Both the position numbers and the translations under genes were made by a program. A stretch of 64,000 nt of DNA from Leptoclinus maculatus (lineage: Eukaryota; Chordata; Actinopteri; Perciformes; Stichaeidae): the NCBI GenBank assembly GCA_032191485.1, contig JAVDOI010000006.1, forward strand, positions 11,291,556-11,355,555, read 5' to 3'. Below are positions 34,633 to 47,790 of this stretch, piece after piece. Below the pieces are notes generated by a model. It saw only the letters and a program-made list of their open reading frames with translations, had not been told where the DNA came from and did no database searches. Positions within the stretch are counted from its first letter, which is position 1. Each line of letters begins with the position of its first letter.

Positions 34633-35524
34633 ATATAGATACATGTTTGATGTAAAAGCACAATACTTTGTATCAGAGAAGCTGTTGGTCAGCTGAACTT
34701 TGCTGTGCAGTGTTGTCTCAGACATCTCTTCACTGCATTTGTAACACTTCACTGTAACCTTGCACTGATTTGTCTGCAGCCTCAGTAATTAATAAGAACT
34801 GGTACTTGTGTTGGTACATTTGAAGCTGTAAACAAAACGTAATGAACGCATCTACTGATAAAGTAATGGCATCACGGCAAGATGTTTGTTGGGATGATAA
34901 ATTACATGCAAAACAAGCGCATGCATTTTCCTTTAATGGTTTTATTGTCATTAAACTGATTAAGTCAACCCAGAGCGCAATGAGGCAAGCCAGTCAGATG
35001 GCAGAGGGACTGATGGAAGTTATAGGGTGAGGTCAAGGGTCATAATTTCTTATTGACCTGCTTACTGAGCTAGGCACAGTATCACTGAAAGTGGATAGCT
35101 GACACTGCTTTGATCTTTTCAGTGTCACACAGCACTCAATCCCCCTCTCAATGCTTTCACTTTCCATTGAAAAGCTTTCTGCAGGTAGTTGCCTCTTAGT
35201 GCTTCATTACAGAGCTAATGCAGCGTCTCCTGTTCCTACCGCTGTGGGATCATTTACCACCTCTTTACCTTGTGCTTTTCCCCATTTACCCCAGGCTTCC
35301 CATTCACAGTAATGAGTCAAGAGGCACCAATGGCTGAGTGAATCACATTGTTCCCTCCACCATCTGTGGGATATTGACAGTGCAGCCCTTGAGAGAAGTG
35401 AGTCTTGAGTCTGAAATGTCTGCATGGACACCTACACATTATTGCTTTACCGAAGAGTCACAGTGAGTTCAAGGGCTGAGGTGCATATTTGCTCCTCGAG
35501 GAAGTGACTTTTTACTGATGCTGA

Positions 35525-35650
35525 TCTGATGCTCCAAGTCTTTATGTTAAGCTAAGCTAGCCCGCTGCTGGCCTCACTTTCATATTGAACAGAATAACAC
35601 AAGTGGGCAACAGATCTTCTCATCTCAGCAAGAAAACAATAAGCATATTT
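35525..35650 (+). repeat. Dispersed repeat family R2, copy 1
   Basis: Order of words: tctttatgttaagctaagct, ctgctgg, cttctcatctcagcaagaaa, aataagcatattt. The same order recurs at 49125-49295. Confidence 0.55.
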
Positions 35651-36244
35651 CATTTAACAGGGGCTCTTGTGCAAATTGAATACTTGAAAAATTAAAAGTA
35701 CTGAGTATTTTCTCATTTAATTAAGAACTTAAGTGCAAAATAATAAGAGTTTGTTTGTTCTCATTGGTATCAATTTCGACGATGTCATTTTGTGTCACGA
35801 TATCTCGATATATGATTTCATCACGATACGATTTCATTGAAAGAAGATCATATTGAAGTGTCGCCTATCATCTAATGAAGCCATTTAAACCATTTGTTAA
35901 CGTCGTAATGTTTAAGATAAATCGTATGATTGACAAAATGTAAGTCTGTGATGAGAAGGCGAGTTGCTAAATTGTGGGAAACTCTAAAAATCTTCTTCCC
36001 CTCTATAATACAGTAAACTCTCACTGTCATGCTCTGTATTCAGGCTCTAACAATGTGTTACAGCAGCCTGTGCAAGAGTAGTTTATGTGAAACAGCTACT
36101 GGGGTTCATGTGTCAGCTCAATGGAAGACATGAAGCAAATATTTATGAAAGCTTGCATGTCTTCTTGTATGTGAAGGGAAATGTTTGTGTAATTTTTTTT
36201 CTCTGTGATCTGACGTGGAAATCTTTTGATACAATACAGACACT

Positions 36245-36476
36245 TGTCACATATACATACAAGACTGTCACACAAACTTTCACTTCCCTCAAACTAACTC
36301 CCTGGATCTGCTGTGACAAGGATTGTATCGACAGAGGCAAGTATCCCTGTGACAAGTGGGGATGGTTGGAAATTGTGACATGTTTCCGTGGTGGCGGGGT
36401 GCAGTGGGGTGTGACAGGCATAAGACAGGACTGTCTACACTGTGTCATGAGATATATGTCACTATTGTGTGTGACA
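36245..36476. promoter_or_regulatory. Cluster of TGTGACA / TGTCACA words
   Basis: Exact TGTCACA at 36245 and 36266, and exact TGTGACA at 36312, 36348, 36374, 36410 and 36470: seven exact copies in about 232 bases, irregularly spaced and in both orientations. The TGACA core is shared by TALE homeodomain (MEIS/TGIF) sites. A binding function is inference only. Confidence 0.35.
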
Positions 36477-37384
36477 TTCCCGCAGGGGCACAGTTGGTGT
36501 GAAAGAGACACTATAACCACCGATGTCCTATTGAGTTTCAGGACAATAACAGAGAGAGGGTCCGCAAATCATGAATGAATAGTTAATTAGATCCCATTGT
36601 GCACATCATTTGTGGATCATTTGTGGCCACCCAAAATAAAGTGTTACATGATCATCTCTGAGAGGAACATAATCAGCTTATACGGATGAATCTCTCTGTA
36701 AAAAACCCCAAAACCCAATACACAAGCAGCAAAATGTTCACAATGAGCTTGAGCAGTAGAGTCTCTATCATGGAAATATATTAACTGGGCATCGCAGACA
36801 GACAGAATGGCCTCAATCAGATCATTGAGCAAATTATTTAATTGGTAAATGGGCTCTAAATTCAGACTTGAGCATACGCTGATAGAGAAGGATAGATATT
36901 TTTAAAGCGAGAAACTGCATTCTCAAGCCCTATAAATCAGAGTTCTTCCCTTCTGGCTGTATTGTAGAGCCAATTAGTCAGATGGATGTGCAATGTTATC
37001 TTCATTCTGGCTCATCTCCACTACTCAGGCAGCCCCTGTAAACTACTGCGGCCAAATAGGCCCAGATAAGATCAGTAATAAAGAGCCAACATGCTGATAT
37101 TTCTGGCATCAAGCAGCTAAAAGAGAGAAAGCAGAGGTTACCACCGTACGGTGTCATATATACTCTCATTTAATCAAATCACTTAGTACCATTCATAACT
37201 GGAGCGTTATTGAATAGGCAATAAACTGCTTCTGTAGCCTCTACACTCTCTTTCACTGTCGTAAAAATAACATCATTTTTACCCGAGATTTTAGATAAAG
37301 TATTTCACATACACACAAGTTATATTGTTGTTTTAATCTTTTCATCTCATGGACCATAATGAGAGTGTCTTAGAAACCATATCT

Positions 37385-38045
37385 TAAAGGGGTACTCCAG
37401 CGATTTAATATTATACTTGCATATATATACTTATATATTATAACTTATGTATAAATTTGGGGGAATCAAAACAAATTGTCGAACGTTGCAGTAGAAACCT
37501 GACTTTTTTTTTTCATGTGTTCAGACAGAACTTAAGGCAAATCTCAAGGCAGCCCAACTAGCATACAAGTCCATGAAGAGGGGCGAGTTAACGTGAACTC
37601 ACAGAGGATGGCCCGGACTGAGGGTAAGAGATGAAAATGTGTATTAGATTATTATATATAATATTATTATTTATTATAAAAGCCATGGAGTGAGTTGTGA
37701 GTTCAGTCAGAGGCTTTGCTGAACATAAGCACACAAAGGCCCATGATTGGTCCGTCCTAGCAGCCAGCTTGTAATCAGTATAGTTAATAAACACAAACAA
37801 CTTTGTGTGATTGACGAAAAGGCAAATATTTGCCTCACTTTCTGTTTGTACACACCTTTAGAGTCTCTAGATCATACACGTCCCACAATGCAACTACCTA
37901 GAACACACCATGTCTCTCAAGCTCCACACCCCACTTCATAACACAGGCTTGTTAATTTAATTAATTTAATAACAAATAGACTTGACAAAGCTCCTTCAGA
38001 GCCGCAAAAGACATGTTTTCACATGCAGTGGGCCTTTAATGGGGT
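37385..38045. repeat. Possible dispersed repeat (ggggtactccagcgattta type)
   Basis: Starts with ttaaaggggtactccagcg and ends near atgcagtgggcctttaatgg, edges I associate with a common fish repeat. The interior is AT-rich and non-coding. Only the edges support this. Confidence 0.4.
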
Positions 38046-40455
38046 GGATTAACATTAACAACACTGTGAAAGAATCTATAAAACTAAAAAATCGATAAAA
38101 ACACTGTAATCCACTAGTTACTGTACATTTCTTCTGATTGGAACAGTTGAGGTAACTACAGTTTCTGGGACTCGCACATCGAAAATGCCAAGCGTAATGA
38201 ATGATAACAGCAGAGTGGCTGCGAGTAAACAGACGTTGTCATTAAAACTGGCTTCAGGCTGTGCTTTTGGAATGAAAAACAGAAGCCGCATGTATTTCTT
38301 ATACATTTATGTCAACAGTTCACTGCCTCCACAGCAGGAGCATCAACGCACAACATGTCTGTGTGGGTTGGCTTTGGCTGGGTTCATGGTAGAGCTTCCA
38401 TAATGGTGATTTCTGTATAGTATTTAAAGATAACAGGAATGAAATCTATTTATTGTTTATTTTGCCTCAATTTTCCAGACCAACACTTAAGCTTTAGCTT
38501 TAGCACAATTTATTGTAATAACTTAATTTTTTTGAATTTCTTAGCAATCAGTATTGATAAAAACAGATGTCAGATTTAACAAATGTAAATAATTAGGTAA
38601 GATTTACAAAACCACTACAAACATTTTTAATAGCTTTCGTACTTTCATAACAATGCAGAGCATGTTCTCTTTGAGAAAAAAACAAAAGAAGGAATAGAGT
38701 CAAAATAGACAAGAAGCCACCAGGTCATAGCTCAGATTTTTCACTCCAGACGCTGTATTCATCAATCATGCAGGCCTTTGATTTACAGTTTACTTTATTT
38801 GACTGATAAGCCCACTAAATGTTCCCAGAGGTTGGCTGAGCTCATGAAAACATCCTGCAGGGAGGTCAGAGTTCACCGCCACGCTCTTGAAAACTGTTGA
38901 CATGGTGTGACGTCATTAGTTTGATTCCCTGGCTTTGTCTTTGCACTCCCAACCCCAGCCACCCCTCCGTGTGTAGGACTCTTGAGTAGTTGGGACAGAT
39001 GCTCACTTCCAGAGACTACGCCCCGTAGGTGCATGGGAACTCGTGTGAAGGCTAGCTTGAGCTCACACATGGTGTTCACACATGACCAATGCCTTCAGTC
39101 AGAGGGGTCGGGTGCTCACCCATGGGACTGTGGAAGGGGGTTGGTGTGCCTGGTGCGATGCGTCTCCCTCTGCCCTCTTCCATATCCTATTGATGTCCTA
39201 AAGGATCCAGGTTAGAGGTCAGCCCTTGAGAGGTGGCAGGGTCAAACTTCCATCTCATGAATATGGAAGGCCGCTGGGCTCAGGGAACCATCTGGTCGGC
39301 TCTATTGGAAGCTGAACAAATGAGCCTGCTCAGAGGGTGCTGTAGTAGTGTAATTACTGCGGATTTCCCAGGCCTAAAAAAAACAGCACCAGTTCTCTAT
39401 GGGTCCCCCTTTGCACCCGGCATCAGCCGGTGGATTAAGACTGAACTGAAACAGAGAAGAAATTCACTGCTAATTTGGTAGTTGTTTGGATGTACAAAGT
39501 CATTGCATTTTTGATTGTTGGATAGAGTTTTTTTGTTGGTTTTGGTTTGTTGTTGATGAGGATTATGTTGTTGTGTGTTGAGAAATGTGCATAAGAAATG
39601 TCCCAAGACATCCTGGCGGCCTTAAGGCGGCTTTAAGGCATTTCCCATGTGATCTCAGTGGCTCTGTTTTGAGTCCAATGAGTCCAACAGATATAGATAC
39701 TGTATATTTATCATGATTCTGTGTATTTAGGTAGTCTGACACCTTTTTGTGCAAGATAGTTTGAGACACAATTTTGCCACAAAGAGAAAAGACCTTTCTA
39801 TTGGCTATGAATGTAAAGCTGAGATGTCACGTGAATTTGATAAGAATCTCATCCTGTTTGTCACCCTGTGAGTGTCTTTGTGGCGACCTTCACCGGAGGC
39901 GAATCATGGGTCAACCTCTTGCTGTCATTCTGCTCTCCTTTCCTTTCTCCCTCTTTCCATCATTTACACCTCCCAGGAGTGACAAAAACACAATGCAACT
40001 CCGTGTGTCAGTAGCTGGCTGCATGTACGTTTGTCTCAAGAGTATTTTTGAGTTTGAGTGTGCAGTGAACAATGCTCCCATTCTTTTGCTCACTGATACA
40101 GGTGATGTAGAGTGAATGAAAGCAGAAGCACCAGCCTGCTGATTTCAAAGGGAGATCGGGAGTGTTTGGATACCTCTCTCATCTGACAGCACTGTCTGAA
40201 AGCTTGTCAGTGTAGGAAATACAAACATAAGTCCACGAGGGCCATGGTCTAAGGTGTGCAGGTGCAGTTATGTACATTCTGTTTTATCTCTTTGTTCTGG
40301 ATCGAGCATCCTAAGGGTTTGATCTTGGTAAGAATCAAACCCGCATTATCAAAATCATATCGTAGGTGTGTTACATTTTCTTTTGCTTGTTCAGTAAATT
40401 ATTTTATATGGGATTTTATCGCTTTCCTCTCTCTTTCATGGGCCAAAAGTCCGAA

Positions 40456-40770
40456 AAGAGCTGCGACTAACCATTATGTTCTTAATCGATTAATCTGCAA
40501 ATTATGTTCTGATTAAACAATTAATTGTCTTGTCTATAAAATGACTCAGCTTCATAGAGCCCGAGGTGACGCCTTCAAATACCTTTTTTATTTCTGTCCA
40601 ACGGTGCAAACCCTAAAGTCATGTAATTTACTGTCCTAGAGGACAAAGAAAACCAGCAAATATTCACATTAGAGAATTCGTGCCATTTTCGAGATCATCA
40701 AATTAATCATCAAAATTGTTGGCTATTCATTTTCAGTTGATTGACCAATCCAATATTAACTAATCGGTTT
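40456..40770. repeat. Dispersed hAT-like non-autonomous element
   Basis: Begins aaagagctgcgactaacca and continues with ttaatcgattaatctgcaaa, has an internal gacaaagaaaaccagcaaat ... tcacattagaga block, and ends with attgaccaatcc ... taactaatcgg. This is the structure of a frequent fish MITE family with ATTAATCGATTAAT ends. Confidence 0.6.
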
Positions 40771-41862
40771 ATTGTATATCATATATTATGTCAATATGAG
40801 TTTTGTGACTCATTATTGATAATTTGTGCACAGAATAAGTAAGAGGATAAGAGGATTTTTGGAGGAACTTTGACCCTGACAGGCAGTTCAATGAGTATTA
40901 TGCCATACCATTTTAATTCAAACATACAATTAAAATACTCTGAAAGACTGTATATTTATGTACTTTACATAAAGGTGTATCAGGGTAGAAGGGAGAGTTT
41001 ACGACCAGAGCGGGTGAGCCTGGATCTTGCCTGTCAGGCTGAGTGGCACTAAAGACTCAGAGCATGAATAAATCACCACAGTTTGACCCATTTAAATACC
41101 AAATGGTACCATGCTCTCCACTGGGGCATGCTTGAACACACTGCTTCATTTCCATGATGGCAGCAGGATGCCACTGGTAGACGGTGAGACTATGGGAGTC
41201 GTCGTATTATGCAGCAGCCTCAAAAGTACTTCTGGCATGACTGCATTGCCTTTGGCTCAGGGTCAAAGAACAGAGATGTCCCATGACTGCAGCCTGAGGT
41301 GGGTGATAGCACAGTAATCTAATGATACTGTAACCCTGATGTGAACTTAACAATTCTCAGCTGCAGTGGCTGAGAGAAAATTCTCAGTCATGCCTTCCTT
41401 TTCATTCAGCTTCTCTACGCCCCACAGCATTACCCTCCAGCCTCCATCTCTAATTGGTCACGGAGCTGCTCAGCAGCAAAGTCATCATAAACTGGCTAGC
41501 TGTCTAAAGGCAACCTCTGTTCACTTAACTCAGCAGTGCTTAAACAATTCCCTTAATGTAAGCCAAATAGAGCACTTTGAATTGGGAAAAGCTCATTCAT
41601 TTTTCAGTTAAACATGTAGAACTACATTCATCAATTTCCTACACTGATATGCTTTTCTACTCTCTCTGGGGGAACCAAGAATTTCAAGGCTAACCTTTGG
41701 CCCTGATTCATTTCATGATTATTCATGTCATGTGACTCCAGCCACACTGCTGTGTAAGTCTCTAATGAGATTGTTTTGACAATCTGTGCGACTGTCCCAG
41801 AGAGAATGTCATTTCTTGTCAGAGGAGCTGGTTAATATTTAAACTTCATGTTTGCCTAGATG

Positions 41863-43485
41863 TATGGAAGCCCATTCCCGCCAGCAAAAAAAAAAAAAGA
41901 TCACTAAAAAAAAAAAAAAAAAGAAATAAGATCACTAAAAAAAAAAAAAAAAAAAAAATTGTAACTTAAAAAAAAAAAAAAAAAAAAAAATGTAATTCAC
42001 AAAAAAAAAAAAGAAAAAAAAATTCACCCACAAAATAAATGATAATAATTCTAATAATTTTTTATTTTTTTTTATTTTACTTTTTTTCCCACCAGCAAAA
42101 AAAAATAAAAAACTTTTGGTGCATCCATCTGTAACCATAACACTGACCAGATTTTTCCATTTTTCCTGCTAGGACTGTTCCTGGTAGTCTCTTTCACTGG
42201 GGTTAAGGGTGGCTCTAGAGATATGTTTGCCCTAAAATGATTCTGCCTCAACAGCACATGATATCCCAAATATTCTCACAATGTTAACCACGTGGCATTG
42301 TACATTTCTACAAGCGTGATATGAGCTGATTTGAAACATGTTTTTGGTTCCGAATTATCGACATTCATCGTATACCATGGAGAGACGTACGATGCCAACC
42401 TTATATGGAAGCCCATTCCCGCAAGCAAAAAAAAAAGATCACTAAAAAAAAAAAAAAAAAGAAATAAGATCACTAAAAAAAAAAAAAAAAAAAAATAGTA
42501 ACTTAAAAAAATAAATAAATAAAAATGTAATTCACAAAAAAAAAAAAAAAAAAATCCACCCACAAAATAAATGATAATAATTCTAATAATTTTTTATTTT
42601 TTTTTATTTTACTTTTTTTCCCACCAGCAAAAAAAAACAAAAAACTTTTGGTGCATCCATCTGTAACCATAACACTGACCAGATTTTTCCATTTTTCCTG
42701 CTAGGACTGTTCCTGGTAGTCTCTTTCACTGGGGTTAAGGGTGGCTCTAGAGATATGTTTGCCCTAAAATGATTCTGCCTCAACAGCACATGATATCCCA
42801 AATATTCTCACAATGTTAACCACGTGGCATTGTACATTTCTACAAGCGTGATATGAGCTGATTTGAAACATGTTTTTGGTTCCGAATTATCGACATTCAT
42901 CGTATACCATGGAGAGACGTACGATGCCAACCTTATATGGAAGCCCATTCCCGCAAGCAAAAAAAAAAGATCACTAAAAAAAATAAATAAAATAAGATCA
43001 CAAAAAAAAAATAGTAACTTAAAAAAAAAAAAAAAAATGTAATTCACAAAAAAAATAAAAAATACACCCACAAAATAAATAATAATTATAATAATTTTTT
43101 TTTTTTTTATTTTACTTTTTTTCCACCAGCCAAAAAATGTTGGTGCATCCATCTGTAACCATAACACTGATTGTGAGTACATTGAAGACTTGAAGTCGAA
43201 ATTATGAGATACTTTAACACAACAGTCATAGAAGCAGCTATGACATATGAATGAATTGTGAGTACATTGAAGATTTCTTTAAAACGTGGCGTTACAACAC
43301 ATGAAATACAGATGATGTTTCACATACTGAGCAAACGCACCCTTGAATAGAATGTTAAGCAAGAAGCAGCTCTGGAGTATAAAGAATGAAACCAATGTGG
43401 CTGAGGTGGCGACCAATAAACAGCAACTGGAAACATCTTTTTTTTTTTTCTTTTTTGCTGACAGAGAAAAAGTAAAAAAAAAAAA

Positions 43486-43516
<31 letters not shown>

Positions 43517-44465
43517 CTTTTGTGAATTAATTATTATTATTATTTTTTTTGTGAATTCATTTTTTTTTTTTTTCTTTTTTGTGAATACATTTTTTTTTTT
43601 TTTTTTGGTGATCTTATTTTTTTTTTTTTTGTTGGCGTGAATGGGCTTCCATAGTTTATTGGTCGCCACCTCAGCCACATTGGTTTCATTCTTTATACTC
43701 CAGAGCTTCAAGGGTGCGTTTGCTCAGTACAATCCATGTGAAACATCATCTGTATTTCATGTGTTGTAAAGCCACGTTTTAAAGAAGTCTTCAATGTACT
43801 CACAATCCATTCATATGTCATAGCTGCTTCTATGACTGTTGTGTTAAAGTATCTCATAATTTCGACTTCAAGTCTTCAATGTACTCACAATCAGTGTTAT
43901 GGTTACAGATGGATGCACCAACATTTTTTTTTTTTGCTGGTGGAAAAAAGTAAAATAAAAAAAAATAAAAATTATTATAATTATTATTTATTTTGTGGGT
44001 GGATTTTTTTTTTTTTTTTTTGTGAATTACATTTTTTTTTTTTTTTTTAAGTTACTATTTTTTTTTGTGATCTTATTTTTTTTATTTTTTTTTTTTTGTG
44101 ATCTTTTTTTTTTTTTGCTGGCAGGAATGGGCTTCCATAAAGATGTGATGAGTGACACAAACCACATCACTGGGAGGGAGGGAGATGGGTAACGGGGCTT
44201 TTCCAGGTCAACCCAGTTGCCATAAAAAAAGGTTGGCATCGTACGTCTCTCCATGGTATACGATGAATGTCGATGTTTCGGAACCAAAAACATGTTTCAA
44301 ATCAGCTCATATCACGCTTGTAGAAATGTACAATGCCACGTGGTTAACATTGTGAGAATATTTGGGATATCATGTGCTGTTGAGGCAGAATCATTTTCGG
44401 GCAAACATATCTCTAGAGCCACCCTTAACCCCAGTGAAAGAGACTACCAGGAACAGTCCTAGCAG
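41863..44465. repeat. Tandem plus inverted (foldback) array with A/T homopolymer blocks
   Basis: A unit starting atggaagcccattcccgc begins at about 41863, 42404 and 42936 (periods 541 and 532 bp). Each unit has a block of A-runs separated by short words (gatcact, gtaactt, gtaattcac, cacccacaaaataaat). The first two also carry a near-identical 240-bp unique part (42168-42406, 42703-42940; ctaggactgttcctggtag ... cgtacgatgccaacctt). That part recurs inverted at 44231-44465. A second, larger inverted pair is 42939-43420 against 43655-44138, around an A/T-rich spacer. No open reading frame of interest is present; translations give only poly-Lys/Phe artefacts. Confidence 0.85.
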
Positions 44466-46208
44466 CCCTACAATGTGCTGACGACTTTAAGTTGCTGTTG
44501 TGGAAGGTTGTGTTAAAAGGTGCCACTTACTTGAATCAGTCATTGCAGAACCGGATGTCAGGGTTGGAGAGGCAGCAGGGCCATGCGTGTTTACTCAAAT
44601 GTATATTTAGTAATTAGTCACAAGTAATGAGGCTTTGAAGAGTTGTAACACTGCTTCACTGGGTCCCTTGAAGAGCAGTCTTTATTGATTTACCTAATGG
44701 AGCTATTTTAAAAAAAAATCCCAAATGCATTCCAATTACTACCCTGAATCATGCAGCTGCAATTAGTCCAGAAGCTGATGTAGTGCAGTAGGGATGTGTA
44801 CCTGAAATCCTGTTTTTTTTACGCTAAAATATATGTTTGGAAACTGTAAATAGTCCTGAGGCATCTTTATGTACATATACAGCAGCTAAGAGGAGCCTAA
44901 TATTTGATCTCACGGTTCACAGTTTGTCTTATGTCTCAGGTGGTGTTTTCATAATAGACTACTCTCTATGTGAGACAGTTGGTCATTGTGTTTGAGTTAA
45001 AAAGACTCTTTCAGGAAGATTCTCTGGAGTTTTCCTGTCCTTGACACCGTCCACTCCCACCTGCTACTTCATCTCTATCTCCAGCTCTCTCTCTCTCTAG
45101 AATCAGCGTGATTTATAAGGGCTAATAGCCGCCCACTCCCTTCACGCTCTTCAACTCTCCATCTATTGATATTAGCCAGCCGGGAAATGGACCTAAATTA
45201 TCCCATTCACCAGGTGACCTTAACAGTCCATAGGATTTACCCTCTAAGAGAAACTCTTGTAAATTGTAACATTCCTATACACCCACACATACACACTGAC
45301 AGATTTCAACCCCCTGACATCTGCTTATGCACATGTAGAAATGTAATTATGCAGCCATTATCATAACGTTATAGAAATAATAATTACGATACAGCTTTTT
45401 TCCTCTTAAACTATGTGTAGATAACCAGCAATGCAAACAAGCACAAAAAGGCTATCAGGGCTTTCAAGATAAGGTGAAAAATAAGGAAAAGGCAGACAAA
45501 GAAGTATTTCATAGGAGAGCAGACTAGTAAAAGAGGCCACCCAACCCCCTCCCCTCCGAATAATACCCTCAGAGAACAGACCGGTAAACCTCTTCATCAG
45601 CCCCCAGCCCATCAGTCTTGCCATATATGGACAAAACTGGGTGGGGTAGAAGGGATACAAAATTCCATCACTCTCCTCACTTTTCCTCCCAATGCAAATC
45701 CTATCCCCCCCGGGCTTAATCACTCCAACGTGTACTTATTCACCTTGCTTCTTCCCATGTGGAACAACCCGGCCTGTCATTTAACCCAAAGCTAAACCTT
45801 GTGCTCACTGGGCATTTTTTTTCTTGCAAACAAGCATTTGTAGGCTGCTGGGATGAAGTGCTTTGGTGGATTGAGGGTAAACAAAAGTGCTGCGCGTGAG
45901 TACTGCATCTTTGACAACATCTCATCCTCCGACAGGAAAAGTGCAGCGCTTCTTCTTTGAAAATCTGAGATATTTTCAAGTTGAAGCACCAAGAGCAGCA
46001 GAACAAAAACGTGGAGTGTTTTGAACAAGAAAAGGTGCTGTGAAGAGCACTTTTACAAAGACAGCTGCTTCAGCTCCACACACATTCTGTCTCTATTGAA
46101 AATATCTGAAAAAAGGTGCTGATGCTCTAAACAGAAACCCAGTGGACACAAGACCTAACATTATCTTCAGGATTATTTCCTCCCCCCATCTCAGCTGCCC
46201 ATAGACAG

Positions 46209-46211
<3 letters not shown>

Positions 46212-46243
<32 letters not shown>
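46212..46243. repeat. (CA)n microsatellite
   Basis: About 16 CA units, followed by a short CAG run. Confidence 0.95.
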
Positions 46244-46248
<5 letters not shown>

Positions 46249-46729
46249 ACAGCAGCAGCAGTGCCACTATCTCTATACCGGCAGCATCAGTGAAGAGACA
46301 CATTCTGACTCCAAGTCTCAGACAGAGCATGTAGCTAACAAAGAGCAGTTGTCTTTGTTCAGCTGGTGCAGGAGAGGGAGGCAGGGATAAGGATGGAGGA
46401 TGGGGAGAGACGCTGACTTCTCTTTTTTCTGTTTGAGCTAAAAAAAAACAGCAGACAAGAACAATTTCCCCCACTAATCAAACACATACACAATTCTACC
46501 TGTTCCAATCCAGAGTCCTGAGCTGCAAACACTTACTGTGCTTAAGCAGGTGGTTTTAAAAACTATGAAATATATTTTTGATACTTACAGTAGTGGTGTA
46601 TAATATAATGCAATTTATTCCTTTTAAGCATGCAGTGTATCTCTGCTCTTGAAGAAAGAGTTTAGCTTTATCAATGCTGACAAGAGCAAGCTGATGTGTG
46701 AGACAGTACTTTGATACAGTGGCGCTTTC

Positions 46730-47790
46730 AGCTAAACGCTTAAATCAGCATGCTAATATGCTCACGATGACAATGCACACATGCTTATGTTAAGCAGGTG
46801 TAATGTCTATTTTCACCATCTTATGCTGTTTCTCAATTTGTGCTCTTCCGTAGTTTACACTTGCTATGTTGAGAGCATAAGTTCGTCTACACCGATAAGT
46901 ATGACAAAATGCAGCGCACTATAAGTAACTGGATGGTGTACTCATAGCGGTCAACAACCTTAGTGTGGAATGCTGGATGAAAACTCTGAAAGGTCACCAT
47001 CGGAAGAGGAGGAACCACCAAACTTGAAAATATGGCGTCAGAAGAAACTGCAGTGGTTGCAATTGCGCCAGTGAACGCCAAATGTAAGTCGGCAAATATT
47101 TTGGCGAACAACAACTGCGGTCAAATGTTGGTGGTAATGCTCTGTCTGGTTGCAATTTGCAATTAAAAAAGAAGACGAAAAAGAAGCGGTCACATTTTTT
47201 CTGGTAAGCCACCGTGGTCTTGAGACACAACAACAGCTTATTGAGCTAGCATGTTTGTCAATTAGCACAAATGCTCAACACAAACTACAGCTGAGGCAGA
47301 TAGCAATGTTTTTCATTTTGCAGGTATTTAGTCATCATTTAAAAAGGCCATGCAATCATCATAGGTTAATACAATTATGCCCTATGTATGCTAGTTATAC
47401 CAGTTATGAAGCACACAGACACACAATAAGCATATCATTTTGTGATCACTACAGACTATTTCACAAAAAAAAAAAAACATGATGACGATTGAGTTTTCCT
47501 TTTCGAGGGAATATATTGCAAACGGCATCAAAGTTAATTTAATATGAATTCCTTTTTGAATAAAGGTCCAGTTCCAAGGTGGCAATCTGAAGCACCATTT
47601 GAGCCCGTTCCTCACTCAACACATTGTTGGAGGGCCCTCTCTCTCTACTGGCCCCCCCATCCCACGGGGCCCCAGTGCAACCGCGCCCGCCTTCACTGTC
47701 TATATTTACGCCCCTGCAATTCAAGGATTCATCCTCTGGGTAGCGGGAATGTGTGTACATAATGTCATGGCAATCGCTCCTGTAATTGCT
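46730..47790 (+). repeat. Dispersed repeat family R3, copy 3, split by inserted DNA
   Basis: Three collinear pieces of the family are visible: 46730-46820 (tcagcatgctaatatgctca ... ttttcaccatctta), 47280-47345 (ctacagctgaggcagatagc ... ttgcaggtatttagtcatc) and 47715-47790 (aaggattcatcctctgggta ... gtcatggcaatcgc). Intervening sequences at 46830-47270 and 47350-47710 are unrelated to it and are probably later insertions. Confidence 0.5.

Larger units (their letters stand above)
33000..41860. other. Gene-poor region, second part
   Basis: No convincing coding exon. Contains CA/GT microsatellites (34005-34046, 34598-34632), dispersed repeats (33600-33935, 35525-35650, 37385-38045, 40456-40770), a TGTGACA word cluster (36245-36476), and single-copy-looking stretches at 36570-37110 and 38730-38860 that may be regulatory. 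Confidence 0.4.

Noticed and set aside
36087..36578. 163-codon frame at the TGTGACA cluster
   Set aside because: Open on both strands because of the word composition; no recognisable protein features.
41935..44293. Open frames giving poly-Phe or poly-Lys proteins
   Set aside because: Direct translation of A/T homopolymer runs in the repeat array.
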